Below, piece by piece: positions 7,956 to 16,704 of a DNA stretch of 64,000 bases. Each line of letters starts with the position of its first letter. Position 1 is the stretch's first letter. The position numbers and the translations under genes were made by a program. The notes under the pieces were generated by a model that was not told the origin of the DNA, did no database searches, and saw nothing but the letters and a program-made list of their open reading frames with translations. The stretch is taken from contig OZ243946.1 of the NCBI GenBank assembly GCA_965214285.1, forward strand, positions 2,852,001 to 2,916,000. The letters run 5' to 3'. Origin of the DNA: G963422745 sp965214285. Its GTDB lineage: Bacteria > Actinomycetota > Acidimicrobiia > Acidimicrobiales > Aldehydirespiratoraceae.

Positions 7956-9596
7956 TCAGCGGGGCTCGCCGGCGTCGCCCGACGCAGCGTCGCCGTCGGA
8001 TGCAGTGTCCGCGTCGGCCGCGTCGCCGGCGGCAGCGTCAACCCCAGCGGTGTCGTCGCCGGCCCAGTCCGCGTGGAGCCTTGGGCTGTCGCCGTTGACG
8101 ATGTGGGTGTGGACGCTGCGGGCCGCTCCGGGGTTCACGTTGGTCACCATCACGGCCATGCCCGCGGACCGGAAGTCCTCCATCATGCGGCCCAGCGCAG
8201 CCGCGCCGCTGTAGTCGAGACGGCTCACCGCCCCCAGGTCGATCTCCACCCGCTCCACCTCGGGCGACGCCGCCACCTGCTGGCGGATGGCCCGTTCGAT
8301 CTGGGGCACGGTGGCGAACCAGAGCACGCCGTGGGCGCGCACGATCAGGGTGTCGCCGCGGCGCTCGCTGCGCGCCGAGACCGACATCTCCCGGTAGAGG
8401 TGCGCCGCCAGCGACAGGCCGATGCCGACCATCATCCCCCGCTCCACCCGAGGCGAGAAGGCCACCGTGGCCACGAGCGTGCCGATGCCGACGATCGCCT
8501 GCACGCCGGACTGGCTGACCATCGCATACAGGCCGCGCACGTTGACGAGCCCCATCACCACCCCCACCACGATCCCGCCGAGGATGGCGCTGGGCAGCGA
8601 CTCGAACAGCGGCGTCAGCGGCAGCACCGCCAGCACCAGGGCGCCGCTGATGGCGCCCGCCCACGGCGAGGCCGCCCCGGCGAAGCGGTTGAGCGAGCTG
8701 CGCGAGAAGGAACCGTCGACCGGGAACGCACCCGAGAAGGCCGACGCCAGGTTGGCCACGCCCTGGGCGAACATCTCGCGGTTGGGGTCCCAGCTCAGGC
8801 GGTCCGCGGCCGCGAAGGTGCGCGCGATCGACGACGACTCGGCGAAGCCGACCAAGGCGATCACCAGCGCCGGCACCAGCAGGTCCGGCGTCGCCTCCCA
8901 GGGGAACGACGCGCCGAGCGGCACGAAGCCGCCTTCGAGCTCGCCGATCACCGAGCCGCCGTAGTCGAGCGTCTCGCTGAGCACGACCCCTGCGATCACC
9001 GCGGCGAGCACGCCGGGGAACAGCCGGTGCAGGCGCCGTCCGCCGAAGATCGCCGCAAACGTCATCGCCGCAAACGCCAGCGCCGGGAGCTGCCATTCGC
9101 CAGGCGACGACAGCGCCTGCCAGGCACCGGCGAGAACCCAGCCGTCGTCGGTCTCGACGTCGAAGATCTTGGGCAGCTGCGACGACACGATCAGCACCGC
9201 GGCGCCGGTGGTGAAGCCCATCAGCACCGGCTCCGAGAGCACGTAGGCCACCCGTCCCAGCCTCAGCAGCCCCAGGGCCACGCGCATCATGCCGACGAGC
9301 AGCGCAAGCAGGGCCGCCATGGCGATGTAGTCGCCGCTGTGGGGCTCCGCGAGCGACTCCAGCACGCCGAACGACAGCAGAGCGGTGAGCGCCACCGGCC
9401 CGGTCTGCAAGTACCTCGACGACACGAAGAGCGCAGCCAGCAGCGCCGGCAGTGCGCTGGCATACAGGCCCAGGTGCGCCGGCAGCCCGGCAAGGTCTGC
9501 ATACGCCAGCGACTGCGGGATCGCCACCATGGCCACGCTGACGCCTGCGATCACGTCGCCGGCGCTCGGGGCCTGCAGACGACTCAGCAGATTCAC
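7956..9596 (-). CDS. SulP-family anion transporter with STAS domain
   Basis: The 546-residue protein has the SulP architecture. The membrane domain covers residues 1 to about 410 and begins with ISVAMVAIPQSLAYADLAGL-type sequence and GLYASALPALLAALFVSSRYLQTGP. A C-terminal STAS domain (about 430-530) contains VEIDLGAVSRLDYSGAAALG, the conserved beta-alpha segment that ends in the D-x-S/T-G motif. SulP proteins transport sulfate, bicarbonate or other anions. The extreme C-terminus is an Asp/Ala-rich tail (AAGDAADADTASDGDAASGD) that is probably disordered. The ATG is at 9594-9596. The gene is divergent from the dsbB-like gene, with 71 bp between starts. Confidence 0.92.
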   Translation of the reverse strand: MNLLSRLQAPSAGDVIAGVSVAMVAIPQSLAYADLAGLPAHLGLYASALPALLAALFVSSRYLQTGPVALTALLSFGVLESLAEPHSGDYIAMAALLALLVGMMRVALGLLRLGRVAYVLSEPVLMGFTTGAAVLIVSSQLPKIFDVETDDGWVLAGAWQALSSPGEWQLPALAFAAMTFAAIFGGRRLHRLFPGVLAAVIAGVVLSETLDYGGSVIGELEGGFVPLGASFPWEATPDLLVPALVIALVGFAESSSIARTFAAADRLSWDPNREMFAQGVANLASAFSGAFPVDGSFSRSSLNRFAGAASPWAGAISGALVLAVLPLTPLFESLPSAILGGIVVGVVMGLVNVRGLYAMVSQSGVQAIVGIGTLVATVAFSPRVERGMMVGIGLSLAAHLYREMSVSARSERRGDTLIVRAHGVLWFATVPQIERAIRQQVAASPEVERVEIDLGAVSRLDYSGAAALGRMMEDFRSAGMAVMVTNVNPGAARSVHTHIVNGDSPRLHADWAGDDTAGVDAAAGDAADADTASDGDAASGDAGEPR

Positions 9597-9667
9597 GCCT
9601 TCACTGTAGGGAGCCCAGGCGTGCAGGGCGCACGACCGCCCGCGGCGGCGCGGCGTAGGCTCCGGCC

Positions 9668-10222
9668 ATGAGCGCCGAGACGGCGGCCGCCGCGTTCACG
9701 CTGATGCTGCTGGGCGGCTTCGCCGGGCTGGGCTTGGCCGCGGCTCATCGGGGCGTGCGCAGCCAGTTGCGGCCCAGCGCTGTCGGCGTGGCGGCTGCCG
9801 TGGCCGTCGGCGCGACTGTCGGGTCGCTGGGCTTCTCGGAGCTGGCAGGCTTCGAGCCGTGCGAGCTGTGCTGGTACCAGCGTGCGGTGATGTACCCGCT
9901 GACGGTGCTGTTGACGCTGGCCGCCTGGCGAGGCTGCAGGCCGCGGCTGCTGCTGACGGCTCGGATCGCCGCCGCGGCCGGGCTGGTCGTGGCCGTGTAT
10001 CACACCCAGCTCCAGTGGTTCCCCGATCAGGGCTCTTGGTGCGCTCAGTCCAATCCGTGCAGCAGCCAGTGGGTCGAGGCGTTCGGCTTCGTGACCATCC
10101 CGCAGCTCTCGGCGTTGAGCTTCGCGCTGATTCTTGCCACGCTAGGCCTGGTCTCGGGCACCGCCGAGAGCGTCTCAGGCCACAACGACCTCGCCACCGC
10201 CGAGAGGAACAGCCATGAATGA
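9668..10222 (+). CDS. DsbB-family disulfide bond formation protein
   Basis: This 184-residue protein has four predicted membrane helices. It carries the first DsbB redox pair in FEPCELCWYQRAVMYPL and a second periplasm-side pair in CAQSNPC. DsbB-type proteins accept electrons from a DsbA-like thiol oxidase and pass them to quinone, so it would renew the oxidising power used to form disulfides in exported proteins. The ATG at 9668 is the first start. Its stop overlaps the start of the thioredoxin-fold gene by 8 bp, so the two genes are almost certainly co-translated and act together. The spacing of the second Cys pair (five residues between) is wider than a CXXC, as in other DsbB proteins. Confidence 0.9.
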   Translation: MSAETAAAAFTLMLLGGFAGLGLAAAHRGVRSQLRPSAVGVAAAVAVGATVGSLGFSELAGFEPCELCWYQRAVMYPLTVLLTLAAWRGCRPRLLLTARIAAAAGLVVAVYHTQLQWFPDQGSWCAQSNPCSSQWVEAFGFVTIPQLSALSFALILATLGLVSGTAESVSGHNDLATAERNSHE

Positions 10223-11069
10223 CAACCCCGACCCGCCAGCCGAGGCGCCCGGCCTGCCGGCCGACGACCAGGGCCAGGCACCGCAGCGGCCGGCCAAGAA
10301 GCGCAAGCCGCCTCAGGGCGCCCAGGGCGCGGACCGAAGCGGCGACGACCAGCCGCAGCCCTGGCACCAGAGCCCGGTCGCCTTCGCTGTGGCGCTGATC
10401 GTGGTGGTCGCTGCGCTGATCGCCTGGTTCGCGACCTCCGGCGACGACGACGCCGAACCCGCCCCGGTCACAGTCGACGGCGTCGAGGTCGCCGAGACCG
10501 GCTTTGCCGAGGCCGTCGGCGCGCCTCTGGCAAGGTTCCCGGACCCCGGCGAGCCCGACACGGCGCTGGGCGCGGCTGCGCCTGTGATCGTGGCCGAGAC
10601 CTATGCAGGCGAGCGGCTCGAGCTGGGCGGCGACGGCATCGCCAGGGTGATCGGCTTCTTCGCCCACTGGTGCCCGCACTGTCAGGCCGAGCTGCCCCGG
10701 GTCGTGGAGTGGCAGCGCGACATCGCCGTGCCCGCCGGCGTGCAGGTGGTGGCGGTCTCCACCGCGGTCGACGCCGACCGGGGCAACTACCCGCCCTCGG
10801 CCTGGTTCGCCGACGAGGGCTACGAGGGCATCCTGGTGCGCGACAGCGCCGAGTTCGCCCTGGCCATCGGCTACGGCCTGACCGGGTTCCCGTACTGGGT
10901 CGTGGTCGGCGCGGACGGCAGCCTGGTCGCCCGCACGACCGGCAGCATCGACACCGAGGCATACGAGACGATGCTCGGCCTGGCAGCGGCCAGCGTCGAG
11001 GCGGACTCGCTGCCTGCTGCGCCAACTACCAGGCCAGATGACGGGCTAATGCTCCTTGAGGAGGAGTAG
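10215..11069 (+). CDS. Membrane-anchored TlpA/DsbE-like thioredoxin-fold protein
   Basis: The 284-residue protein starts with a charged Pro/Lys-rich cytoplasmic segment (1-50), followed by one membrane helix (about 55-75, VAFALIVVVAALIAWFAT-like) and an extracytoplasmic thioredoxin domain (about 115-260). The redox centre is FAHWCPHCQAELPRV, and the cis-Pro loop is GLTGFPYWVVVG. It would act on the outer face of the membrane as a thiol-disulfide exchange partner of the DsbB-like protein whose gene overlaps it by 8 bp. WCPHC favours an oxidant or DsbA-like role, whereas the fold resembles TlpA; direction of electron flow is not decided by sequence. Confidence 0.88.
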   Translation: MNDNPDPPAEAPGLPADDQGQAPQRPAKKRKPPQGAQGADRSGDDQPQPWHQSPVAFAVALIVVVAALIAWFATSGDDDAEPAPVTVDGVEVAETGFAEAVGAPLARFPDPGEPDTALGAAAPVIVAETYAGERLELGGDGIARVIGFFAHWCPHCQAELPRVVEWQRDIAVPAGVQVVAVSTAVDADRGNYPPSAWFADEGYEGILVRDSAEFALAIGYGLTGFPYWVVVGADGSLVARTTGSIDTEAYETMLGLAAASVEADSLPAAPTTRPDDGLMLLEEE

Positions 11070-11118
11070 CGCCAGGCGCGGTTTTCTGCCGGCGACGGAC
11101 GGCTCCTAGGCTCTGGCG

Positions 11119-11871
11119 ATGGACTCGCGAACCGTGGCACGCAGCATGCGGGGATCGATCGGCATGCTCGCCATGGAGTGGCTGATCAACCCCGAGACCG
11201 ACGCCAAGGCCAAGGCGGCCGGGCTGAACGCGCCCGGACGCGGCGGCTACGCCGTGGGCCGCCTCGGCGTGCTCGGCGACTGCCCCGCCGACAACGTGGT
11301 GGCGGCCGCCTTCTTCTGGGAGCCGGGCCTGATGCGCCAGATGGTCGCCGACGGCCGGGCGGCGATGAGCCCCGCGCAGGGCGCTGCCGTGTATGCCCGC
11401 ATCTGCCGGGAGTGGGGCGAGGCCCATCTGGGGGGCATGCCCGGCGTGGAGCGCCTCGGCGAGCTGCTCGGGCGGGTCGTGGAGTCGGCCGGCCCGTTCG
11501 GCGCGCCGACCTTCGTGGGCTGGCGTGACATGCCCCTGCCCGACGAGCCGGGCCCGGCCCGCACCTTCCAGCTCGCCCAGACGATGCGCGAGCTGCGCTT
11601 CGGGCGCCACACCGTGGCCGTGCAGGCCGCGGGCATGACCCCGCTGGAGGCGATCCTGTCGGGGCCTGCCGGCGAGTGGAACGCCGAGCTGTTCGGCTGG
11701 CAGCGTCCCTGGCCCGACGTGTCCGAACTCGGCGACGCCCGCAGCGAGATCGAGGCCGCCACCGACCGGCTGCACGCCCCGGACTTCCACGCTCTCGACG
11801 ACAGCGAGCGCTCCGAGCTGCGCGACCTGGCCAAGGCCGCCCGCGCCCACGCATCCGGAGCAGGCCGATGA
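11119..11871 (+). CDS. SCO6745-like helical protein
   Basis: The 250-residue protein resembles the actinobacterial SCO6745 family. The typical elements are an N-terminal GxLAMEW helix, the central GGYAVGRLGVLGDCPADNV segment and the AAAFFWEPGLM motif, where the family has a conserved helix containing Phe and Pro. No catalytic role is established for this family. The C-terminus is charged and helical. It is directly upstream of the nitroreductase-SRPBCC fusion gene; the end of this gene (GGAGCAGGCCGATGAGCGAC) is repeated almost exactly just before the next start (GGAGCAAGCCGATGAGCGAC), which points to a small local duplication. Same-strand order suggests cotranscription with the fusion gene. 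Confidence 0.72.
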   Translation: MDSRTVARSMRGSIGMLAMEWLINPETDAKAKAAGLNAPGRGGYAVGRLGVLGDCPADNVVAAAFFWEPGLMRQMVADGRAAMSPAQGAAVYARICREWGEAHLGGMPGVERLGELLGRVVESAGPFGAPTFVGWRDMPLPDEPGPARTFQLAQTMRELRFGRHTVAVQAAGMTPLEAILSGPAGEWNAELFGWQRPWPDVSELGDARSEIEAATDRLHAPDFHALDDSERSELRDLAKAARAHASGAGR

Positions 11872-11924
11872 GCGACTCCCCTGCGAGCCCGACCGACACC
11901 CGAGCCTTCGGAGCAAGCCGATGA
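11868..11924 (+). other. Duplicated start-site segment with an 18-codon reading frame
   Basis: An ATG at 11868 overlaps the stop of the upstream gene and opens an 18-codon frame (MSDSPASPTDTRAFGASR) that ends in a TGA overlapping the ATG of the next gene. The segment before each ATG is almost the same, and both peptides begin MSDS. It looks like a short tandem duplication of the start region. It could be a leader peptide, but nothing supports a separate function. Confidence 0.4.
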
Positions 11925-13114
11925 GCGACAGCCACGCCCCAGCCGGCGACGCCGGCACCCACACGCCTTTCGACGTCGCCGAAGCCGACCGCCTGCTGAG
12001 CACCACCCGAGCCGTCCGCAAGCGCCTCGACTTCGAGCGCGAGGTTCCAGATCAGGTGCTCTTCGACTGCATCGACGCCGCCGAGCAGGCCCCGACCGGC
12101 GGCAACGACGCCAGCCGCCGCTGGATCGTGGTGCGCGACCCCGCCGTCAAGGCGGCCCTGGGCGACATCTACGCCCGCAGCGGCAGCTTCATGTCCCGCG
12201 TGGCGGACCGCCTCGGCGGCAGCGGCCACTCCAAGGAGAAGGTGTTCGACTCCAGCGCCTATCTGGTGGAGAACTTCGGGCGGGCGCCGGTGCTGGTGAT
12301 CGCCGCCATCTGGGGCGTCCACGACGACTCGGGGCGCCCCGGCCTGTTCGACTCGGTGCTGCAGTCGGCGTGGAGCTTCAACCTGGCGCTGCGCGCCCGC
12401 GGCCTGGGCACCACCTGGACCACGCTGCTCAACGCCAACGTCGACGAGCTGGCAGAGGTGCTGGGCATACCCGACGGCGTGACCACCGTGGTCACCTTCC
12501 CGGTCGCCTACACCAAGGGAACGGACTTCCGCCCGGTCGCCCGCCGCCCGGCGTCCGACATCACCTACTTCGACGAGTGGGGCTTCACCCGCTCGCAGGC
12601 CTCGACCGACGGCGGCACCCGTCTCGAAGACGGCCAGGGAGTGGTCGCCGAGGCCGACATCGAGGCGCTGCCCGCAGCCGTCTGGCCGGTGATCAGCGAC
12701 ATCAACCTGCCCGCAGGCGCCGGCACCGAGCTGGTCTCTGCGCAGTGGCAGGACGAGCCCGGCCTCGGCGCGGTGTTCACCGGGCGCAGCCGGCTCGGCG
12801 ACGCCGAGTGGGAGGTGAAGAACCAGGTCACTGCCTATGAGGAGGGCCGGGTGTTCGAGTGGTCGGTGGTCAACCCCGCCCACCCCGACATCCCCGGCGC
12901 GGTGTGGCGTTTCGAGATCATGGACCAGGGCGTCGGCAGCCGCCTGCGCTTCTCGATGCGCATCGGCACCAGCGGAAACGTGCTGTCGCAGATGGCGGCC
13001 AAGGCCGACGACCCCGCCAAGGTGATCAACGACCGCCGGCGGATTCTCAAGGCCAACATGAGTCGCACCGTGGAGGCTGCCAAGGCCGCCGTGGAGGCCG
13101 CAGGCGTCGACTGA
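11921..13114 (+). CDS. Nitroreductase-SRPBCC fusion protein
   Basis: The 397-residue protein joins two domains. Residues about 20-215 are a nitroreductase-type FMN flavoprotein, recognisable by TRAVRKRLDFEREVPD, AAEQAPTGGNDASRRWIVV and LRARGLGTTWTTLL. Residues about 225-390 are an SRPBCC (START/polyketide-cyclase-like) domain starting at GVVAEADIEALPAAVWPVISDINLP-type sequence. A stand-alone SRPBCC protein encoded at 25072-25638 shares the same arrangement (RADVDRVWEIVTDINVPAQF, then MTRTIDGI against MSRTVEAA), so the fusion appears to combine a flavoenzyme with a ligand-binding pocket. The substrate is probably a hydrophobic molecule. I cannot name the reaction. Its ATG at 11921 follows a duplicated leader. 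Confidence 0.82.
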   Translation: MSDSHAPAGDAGTHTPFDVAEADRLLSTTRAVRKRLDFEREVPDQVLFDCIDAAEQAPTGGNDASRRWIVVRDPAVKAALGDIYARSGSFMSRVADRLGGSGHSKEKVFDSSAYLVENFGRAPVLVIAAIWGVHDDSGRPGLFDSVLQSAWSFNLALRARGLGTTWTTLLNANVDELAEVLGIPDGVTTVVTFPVAYTKGTDFRPVARRPASDITYFDEWGFTRSQASTDGGTRLEDGQGVVAEADIEALPAAVWPVISDINLPAGAGTELVSAQWQDEPGLGAVFTGRSRLGDAEWEVKNQVTAYEEGRVFEWSVVNPAHPDIPGAVWRFEIMDQGVGSRLRFSMRIGTSGNVLSQMAAKADDPAKVINDRRRILKANMSRTVEAAKAAVEAAGVD

Positions 13115-13189
13115 ACTCCGACTGATCCGGGGCGAGGCCAAGCCGCAGCCAAGCCCGCCCGGAGGCCGCGGCTCAGCAGCGCGCAGGCG

Positions 13190-14356
13190 TCAGTAGTGCC
13201 TGGCCATGGCGGCGATGACACCCGCCCCGGCGACCAGCGACGCCGCCACCACCGTCCACATCGTCGCATATCCCTGCGACTCGATCAGCGCGCCGGTGAC
13301 CAGCGGCGCGCAGAACACGCCCACGTAGACGCCGGTCTGGGTGACGCCCGTGGCCGCGCCGGCTGCATCGGCGTTGGCGCGGATCACGCTGAAGTTGGTG
13401 AACACCGGCCACGCCCAGCCCGCCCCGAAGGCCAGCAGCGTGGCCGCGATGTGAAGCCCCGACACCCGGCTGGTCAGCAGCGCCGCGCCTGCCGCTCCGA
13501 GCACCGCCAGCGCCGCGGCGACCCGTATCGGCGAGCGACCCATGGCGTCCATGCGCAGCCCCGACACCAGCCGCACCGTGATCCCGGTGCCCGCGCCGAG
13601 GCTCAGCATCACCCCGGCCATGCCCTCGCTGAGCCCGGCGTCCACGCCGCTGGCCACCGCCCAGGCGTTCAGCCCTCCCGCCCCGAAGGCCAACAAGCCC
13701 ACCCCGGCCATGGTCGTCAGCAGCACGGCATGCGGCGTCGCCGGGCGCGACCGCTGCGACCGCCCAGCCGCAGCGGCCGGCGCAGCGGGCTCGAAGGCGC
13801 GCAGCAGCGCCAGCGCCGAGATCACCGGCAGGGCCGCCGCGAAGGCGAACGACCAGCGCCAGCCGACGGTGAGCGCGAAGGCGGGCACGGCCAGGCCCGA
13901 CAGCAGCGAGGCGATGGGCATGGCCGACTGCTTGAGGCTGACCGCCAGGCCCAGCCGGCTGAGCTGTGCGGTCGACAGCAGCAGGTTGATGGCGGTCTGG
14001 TTGAACGAGTTGGCACAGCCGCACACCACCAGGCAGGCGATCACCACCCCGAAAGACGAGCCCGCGGCGGCGAGCAGCACCTCCGCCGCGGCGCACGCCG
14101 CCAGCGCGGCCACGGCCTGGCTGCGCGGGTCGACCCGCTGCGCCACCCGCCCCGAGGGAGCGGAGGCAACGGTGGCGGCCAAGAAGAACGAGCCGAGCCC
14201 CCAGCCGTACACCGCGGGGCTCACCTTGAGGTCGGCGCTCGCCTGCACCGACAGCGCCGCGATCAGAAACCCCGGGTACACGCCCGCGGCGGTGGCTGCC
14301 ATCGACGCCGCCACGATCCGCCGCGACGACAAAGGCGTGCCCGGCTCGTCGGTCAA
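13190..14356 (-). CDS. MFS transporter
   Basis: The 388-residue protein has about 12 hydrophobic helices, with the MFS loop-2 motif in SAPSGRVAQRVDPRSQA and a repeat-half signal at GLRMDAMGRSPIRV. CGCANSFNQTAINLLLSTAQL resembles helix 4-5 of sugar-phosphate or antibiotic-efflux members. The start is a TTG at 14354-14356, since no ATG or GTG is better placed before the first helix. It is a cytoplasmic-membrane secondary transporter of unknown substrate, located downstream of the PhyH gene on the same strand with about 100 bp between them. Confidence 0.82.
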   Translation of the reverse strand: MTDEPGTPLSSRRIVAASMAATAAGVYPGFLIAALSVQASADLKVSPAVYGWGLGSFFLAATVASAPSGRVAQRVDPRSQAVAALAACAAAEVLLAAAGSSFGVVIACLVVCGCANSFNQTAINLLLSTAQLSRLGLAVSLKQSAMPIASLLSGLAVPAFALTVGWRWSFAFAAALPVISALALLRAFEPAAPAAAAGRSQRSRPATPHAVLLTTMAGVGLLAFGAGGLNAWAVASGVDAGLSEGMAGVMLSLGAGTGITVRLVSGLRMDAMGRSPIRVAAALAVLGAAGAALLTSRVSGLHIAATLLAFGAGWAWPVFTNFSVIRANADAAGAATGVTQTGVYVGVFCAPLVTGALIESQGYATMWTVVAASLVAGAGVIAAMARHY

Positions 14357-14459
14357 GCGTCGCTCAGCAGGTCGGGCCGGGTTGGGCCAGTGCGGGCCAC
14401 TAGACGGTCAGGCGCCAGATGCCAGGTGCCGTGCGCCGGGTGCCAGGTCGCGCGCCGGC

Positions 14460-15707
14460 TCAGCGGGGCGGCCGAGACCGGAAGCGGACCTCGTTGTCGG
14501 CGTTGTCGGCCGCCTCGATGCGGTCGCGCACGCTGCTCAGCGCGGCCCTGCTCTGGCGGGTGTAGCGCGGGTTGGGCTTCTCGCCGTCGCCTGGCAGCGG
14601 CGGCAGCCGGCAGCTGGCATACACCACCTTGCGGGGCTTCTCCAGAGGCGGGTGCGCCCGGTGCAGGGTGTCGCTGCAGTGGACGGTCACGTCGCCGGTG
14701 GCGGTCTCCAGCATGCGCGGCGCCAAGTCCAGCAGCCGGTCGCGCATGCAGGCCGTGGTGTTGGCCCGGTGCGATCCGGGGATCACCCCCAAAGCGCCGC
14801 TCACCCGGTCGGCGCCGGTCACCGAGATGCCGATCGTCAGCGAGTTGCAGTTGTAGCTGTGCAGGCCCTGCCCGCAGTCCTTGTGCCAGGGCAGATCCGA
14901 CAGCCCGCTGACGATGCCCAACGGCTTGACCAGGCCCTCGGCGCTGCCGGCCGGCAGGTGGCCGTCGCCGGACAGCCCGGCCAGCGAGATCAGCCGCTCG
15001 TCGGCGAGCAGCGCGGCCATGGTCTCGGACTGCTCGTGGAAGAACAGCACCCGCACCGCCTGCTCGGTGCCGTCGCTGTCGCCTGCCCACCAGGAACGCC
15101 CGTCGTCGGGCGCCGCCGCGGCGATGCCTGAGTCGATGTCGGCGCCGAGGGCGGCCATCTCGGCTTCGTCGAACACGCCGCGCAGGTGCAAGAACCCGGC
15201 CCGTGCCAGAAAGGTGCCCATCTCCTCGGGGTCGTCGCCGGGCGAGAACGCCCGATCCAAGTCGAGCTCGGCGCCGTCGTCGTCCGCGAAGCCGACCATG
15301 CCCGGCTCGTGAACCGGCCGCCCCTCGAACAGACAGCGCAGCACCGGTTCCCAAGACAGCCAGTCGTTCAGCGCGCCGTCGAGCACCTTGACCCGGCTGG
15401 TCATGGCCAGGCCCATCGGCGACTGGCGGTCCTGCACCACGTCGGACAGGGCGTCTTCGGCGAGCTCCACGAGCAGGCCTACGCCGTCGGCACCGGGCCG
15501 CTGGGCGATGCCGGCGGCCTCGGGCCACAGCGAGAACTCACCGGCGGGCAGCCTGAAGCCGACCGGCGGGACCGCCCGGTATGCGGCGCCTCTGGCGGCG
15601 AGGCCGCCGTGCACAGCGAGGGCGTCGGGCACGACCGAGTCGAGGATCTCGGCCGCGCTCAGATCGCGCACGTCGCCCTCGCGCCGACAACGATGATCGA
15701 CAGTCAT
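14460..15707 (-). CDS. Phytanoyl-CoA dioxygenase (PhyH) family protein
   Basis: The 415-residue protein contains a Fe(II)/2-oxoglutarate dioxygenase core. The metal triad is the H-x-D of LPWHKDCGQG plus a distal His in HCSDTLHRAHPP, and SGALGVIPGSHRAN is a strong PhyH-family segment. MGTFLARAGFLHLRGVFDEAEM marks the domain start near residue 175. The preceding 170 residues (ending near HEPGMVGFADDDG) are an extra N-terminal domain, making it longer than the usual 280-300 residues. Such enzymes hydroxylate lipids or secondary metabolites. The ATG at 15705-15707 is chosen over an upstream in-frame start lying in the promoter region that it shares with the divergent LLM gene. Confidence 0.86.
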   Translation of the reverse strand: MTVDHRCRREGDVRDLSAAEILDSVVPDALAVHGGLAARGAAYRAVPPVGFRLPAGEFSLWPEAAGIAQRPGADGVGLLVELAEDALSDVVQDRQSPMGLAMTSRVKVLDGALNDWLSWEPVLRCLFEGRPVHEPGMVGFADDDGAELDLDRAFSPGDDPEEMGTFLARAGFLHLRGVFDEAEMAALGADIDSGIAAAAPDDGRSWWAGDSDGTEQAVRVLFFHEQSETMAALLADERLISLAGLSGDGHLPAGSAEGLVKPLGIVSGLSDLPWHKDCGQGLHSYNCNSLTIGISVTGADRVSGALGVIPGSHRANTTACMRDRLLDLAPRMLETATGDVTVHCSDTLHRAHPPLEKPRKVVYASCRLPPLPGDGEKPNPRYTRQSRAALSSVRDRIEAADNADNEVRFRSRPPR

Positions 15708-15822
15708 GGCTGTATTGTGGCCTGCCGGCCGGCCCCGGCTGCAAACCCGGCCGCCTGCGCCCGCACCCTGAGGCGCAGGACCCATGCGCAGGCCCACGAC
15801 CAACAGACCAACAGGAGAGCCC

Positions 15823-16626
15823 ATGTCCACCGCACCCGAGCCGAGCAGCATCCGCGTCGGCGTTCAGCTTCAGCCCCAGCACGCCGGCTACGACGCCATC
15901 CGCAGCGCCGCCCGGCGCGCGGATGAGGCCGGCGTCGACATCATCTACAACTGGGATCACTTCTACCCGCTGTTCGGCGGCGACCCCGACCCGCACTCCG
16001 GGCCGCACTTCGAGTGCTGGACGATGCTGGCATCGCTGGCCGAGGTGACCGAGCGGGCCGAGATCGGCGCCCTGGTGACCTGCAACTCGTATCGCAACCC
16101 GGAGCTGCTGGCCGACATGGCCCGCACCGTGGACCACATCTCCGGCGGGCGGCTGATCCTGGGCATCGGCTCGGGCTGGTTCGAAAAGGACTACGACGAG
16201 TACGGCTACGAGTTCGGCACGGCCAGCTCGCGCCTCGACGACCTGGAGCAGGCGCTGCCGCGCATCGAGCGCCGCTGGGGCCTGCTCGACCCGCCGCCGA
16301 CCCGGAGCATCCCGGTGCTCATCGGGGGCGGCGGCGAGCGCAAGACGCTGCGCTGGGCGGCCCGCCACGCCGATGTGTGGCACAGCTTCAGCGATCTCGA
16401 CAGCTTCGTGCGCAAGAGCGCCCTGCTGGAGGAGTGGTGCCTGACCGAAGGCACCGACCCCGGCGCCATCGAGCGCTCGCTGGCGGTGGACTTCGCCGAT
16501 GACGACACCATCGAGGCCTACGTCGACGCCGGGGCGCGCCAGTTCACGCTCGGCGTGAGCGGCCCCGACTACGACCTCGGCCGGCTCGTGGAGCTGCTGG
16601 CCTGGCGCGACTCCCGCAACGCCTGA
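15823..16626 (+). CDS. F420-dependent LLM-class oxidoreductase, Rv1855c-like
   Basis: The 267-residue protein has the luciferase-like monooxygenase TIM-barrel fold. IYNWDHFYPLFGGD and SLAEVTERAEIGALVTCNSYRNP are typical of the F420-binding branch related to Rv1855c, and the DHISGGRLILGIGSGWFEKDY segment forms the deazaflavin pocket. The start at 15823 is fixed by an AGGAG at 15813-15817, six nt upstream. Members use reduced or oxidised coenzyme F420 to hydrogenate or oxidise small organic molecules. The gene is divergent from the PhyH gene, with 115 bp between starts. Substrate unknown. Confidence 0.9.
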   Translation: MSTAPEPSSIRVGVQLQPQHAGYDAIRSAARRADEAGVDIIYNWDHFYPLFGGDPDPHSGPHFECWTMLASLAEVTERAEIGALVTCNSYRNPELLADMARTVDHISGGRLILGIGSGWFEKDYDEYGYEFGTASSRLDDLEQALPRIERRWGLLDPPPTRSIPVLIGGGGERKTLRWAARHADVWHSFSDLDSFVRKSALLEEWCLTEGTDPGAIERSLAVDFADDDTIEAYVDAGARQFTLGVSGPDYDLGRLVELLAWRDSRNA

Positions 16627-16704
16627 AGCCCGGGCTCAGCCAAGCCGAGCCGCCCGGGCACCGCCGCCCGGCACGATCAGCTTCTCTGGCGCGCAACGTG
16701 AGCT

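Noticed and set aside
11186..13141. Long antisense open frame (651 codons) across two plus-strand genes
   Set aside because: It is the high-GC shadow of the SCO6745-like and nitroreductase-SRPBCC genes; its composition has no domain signature.
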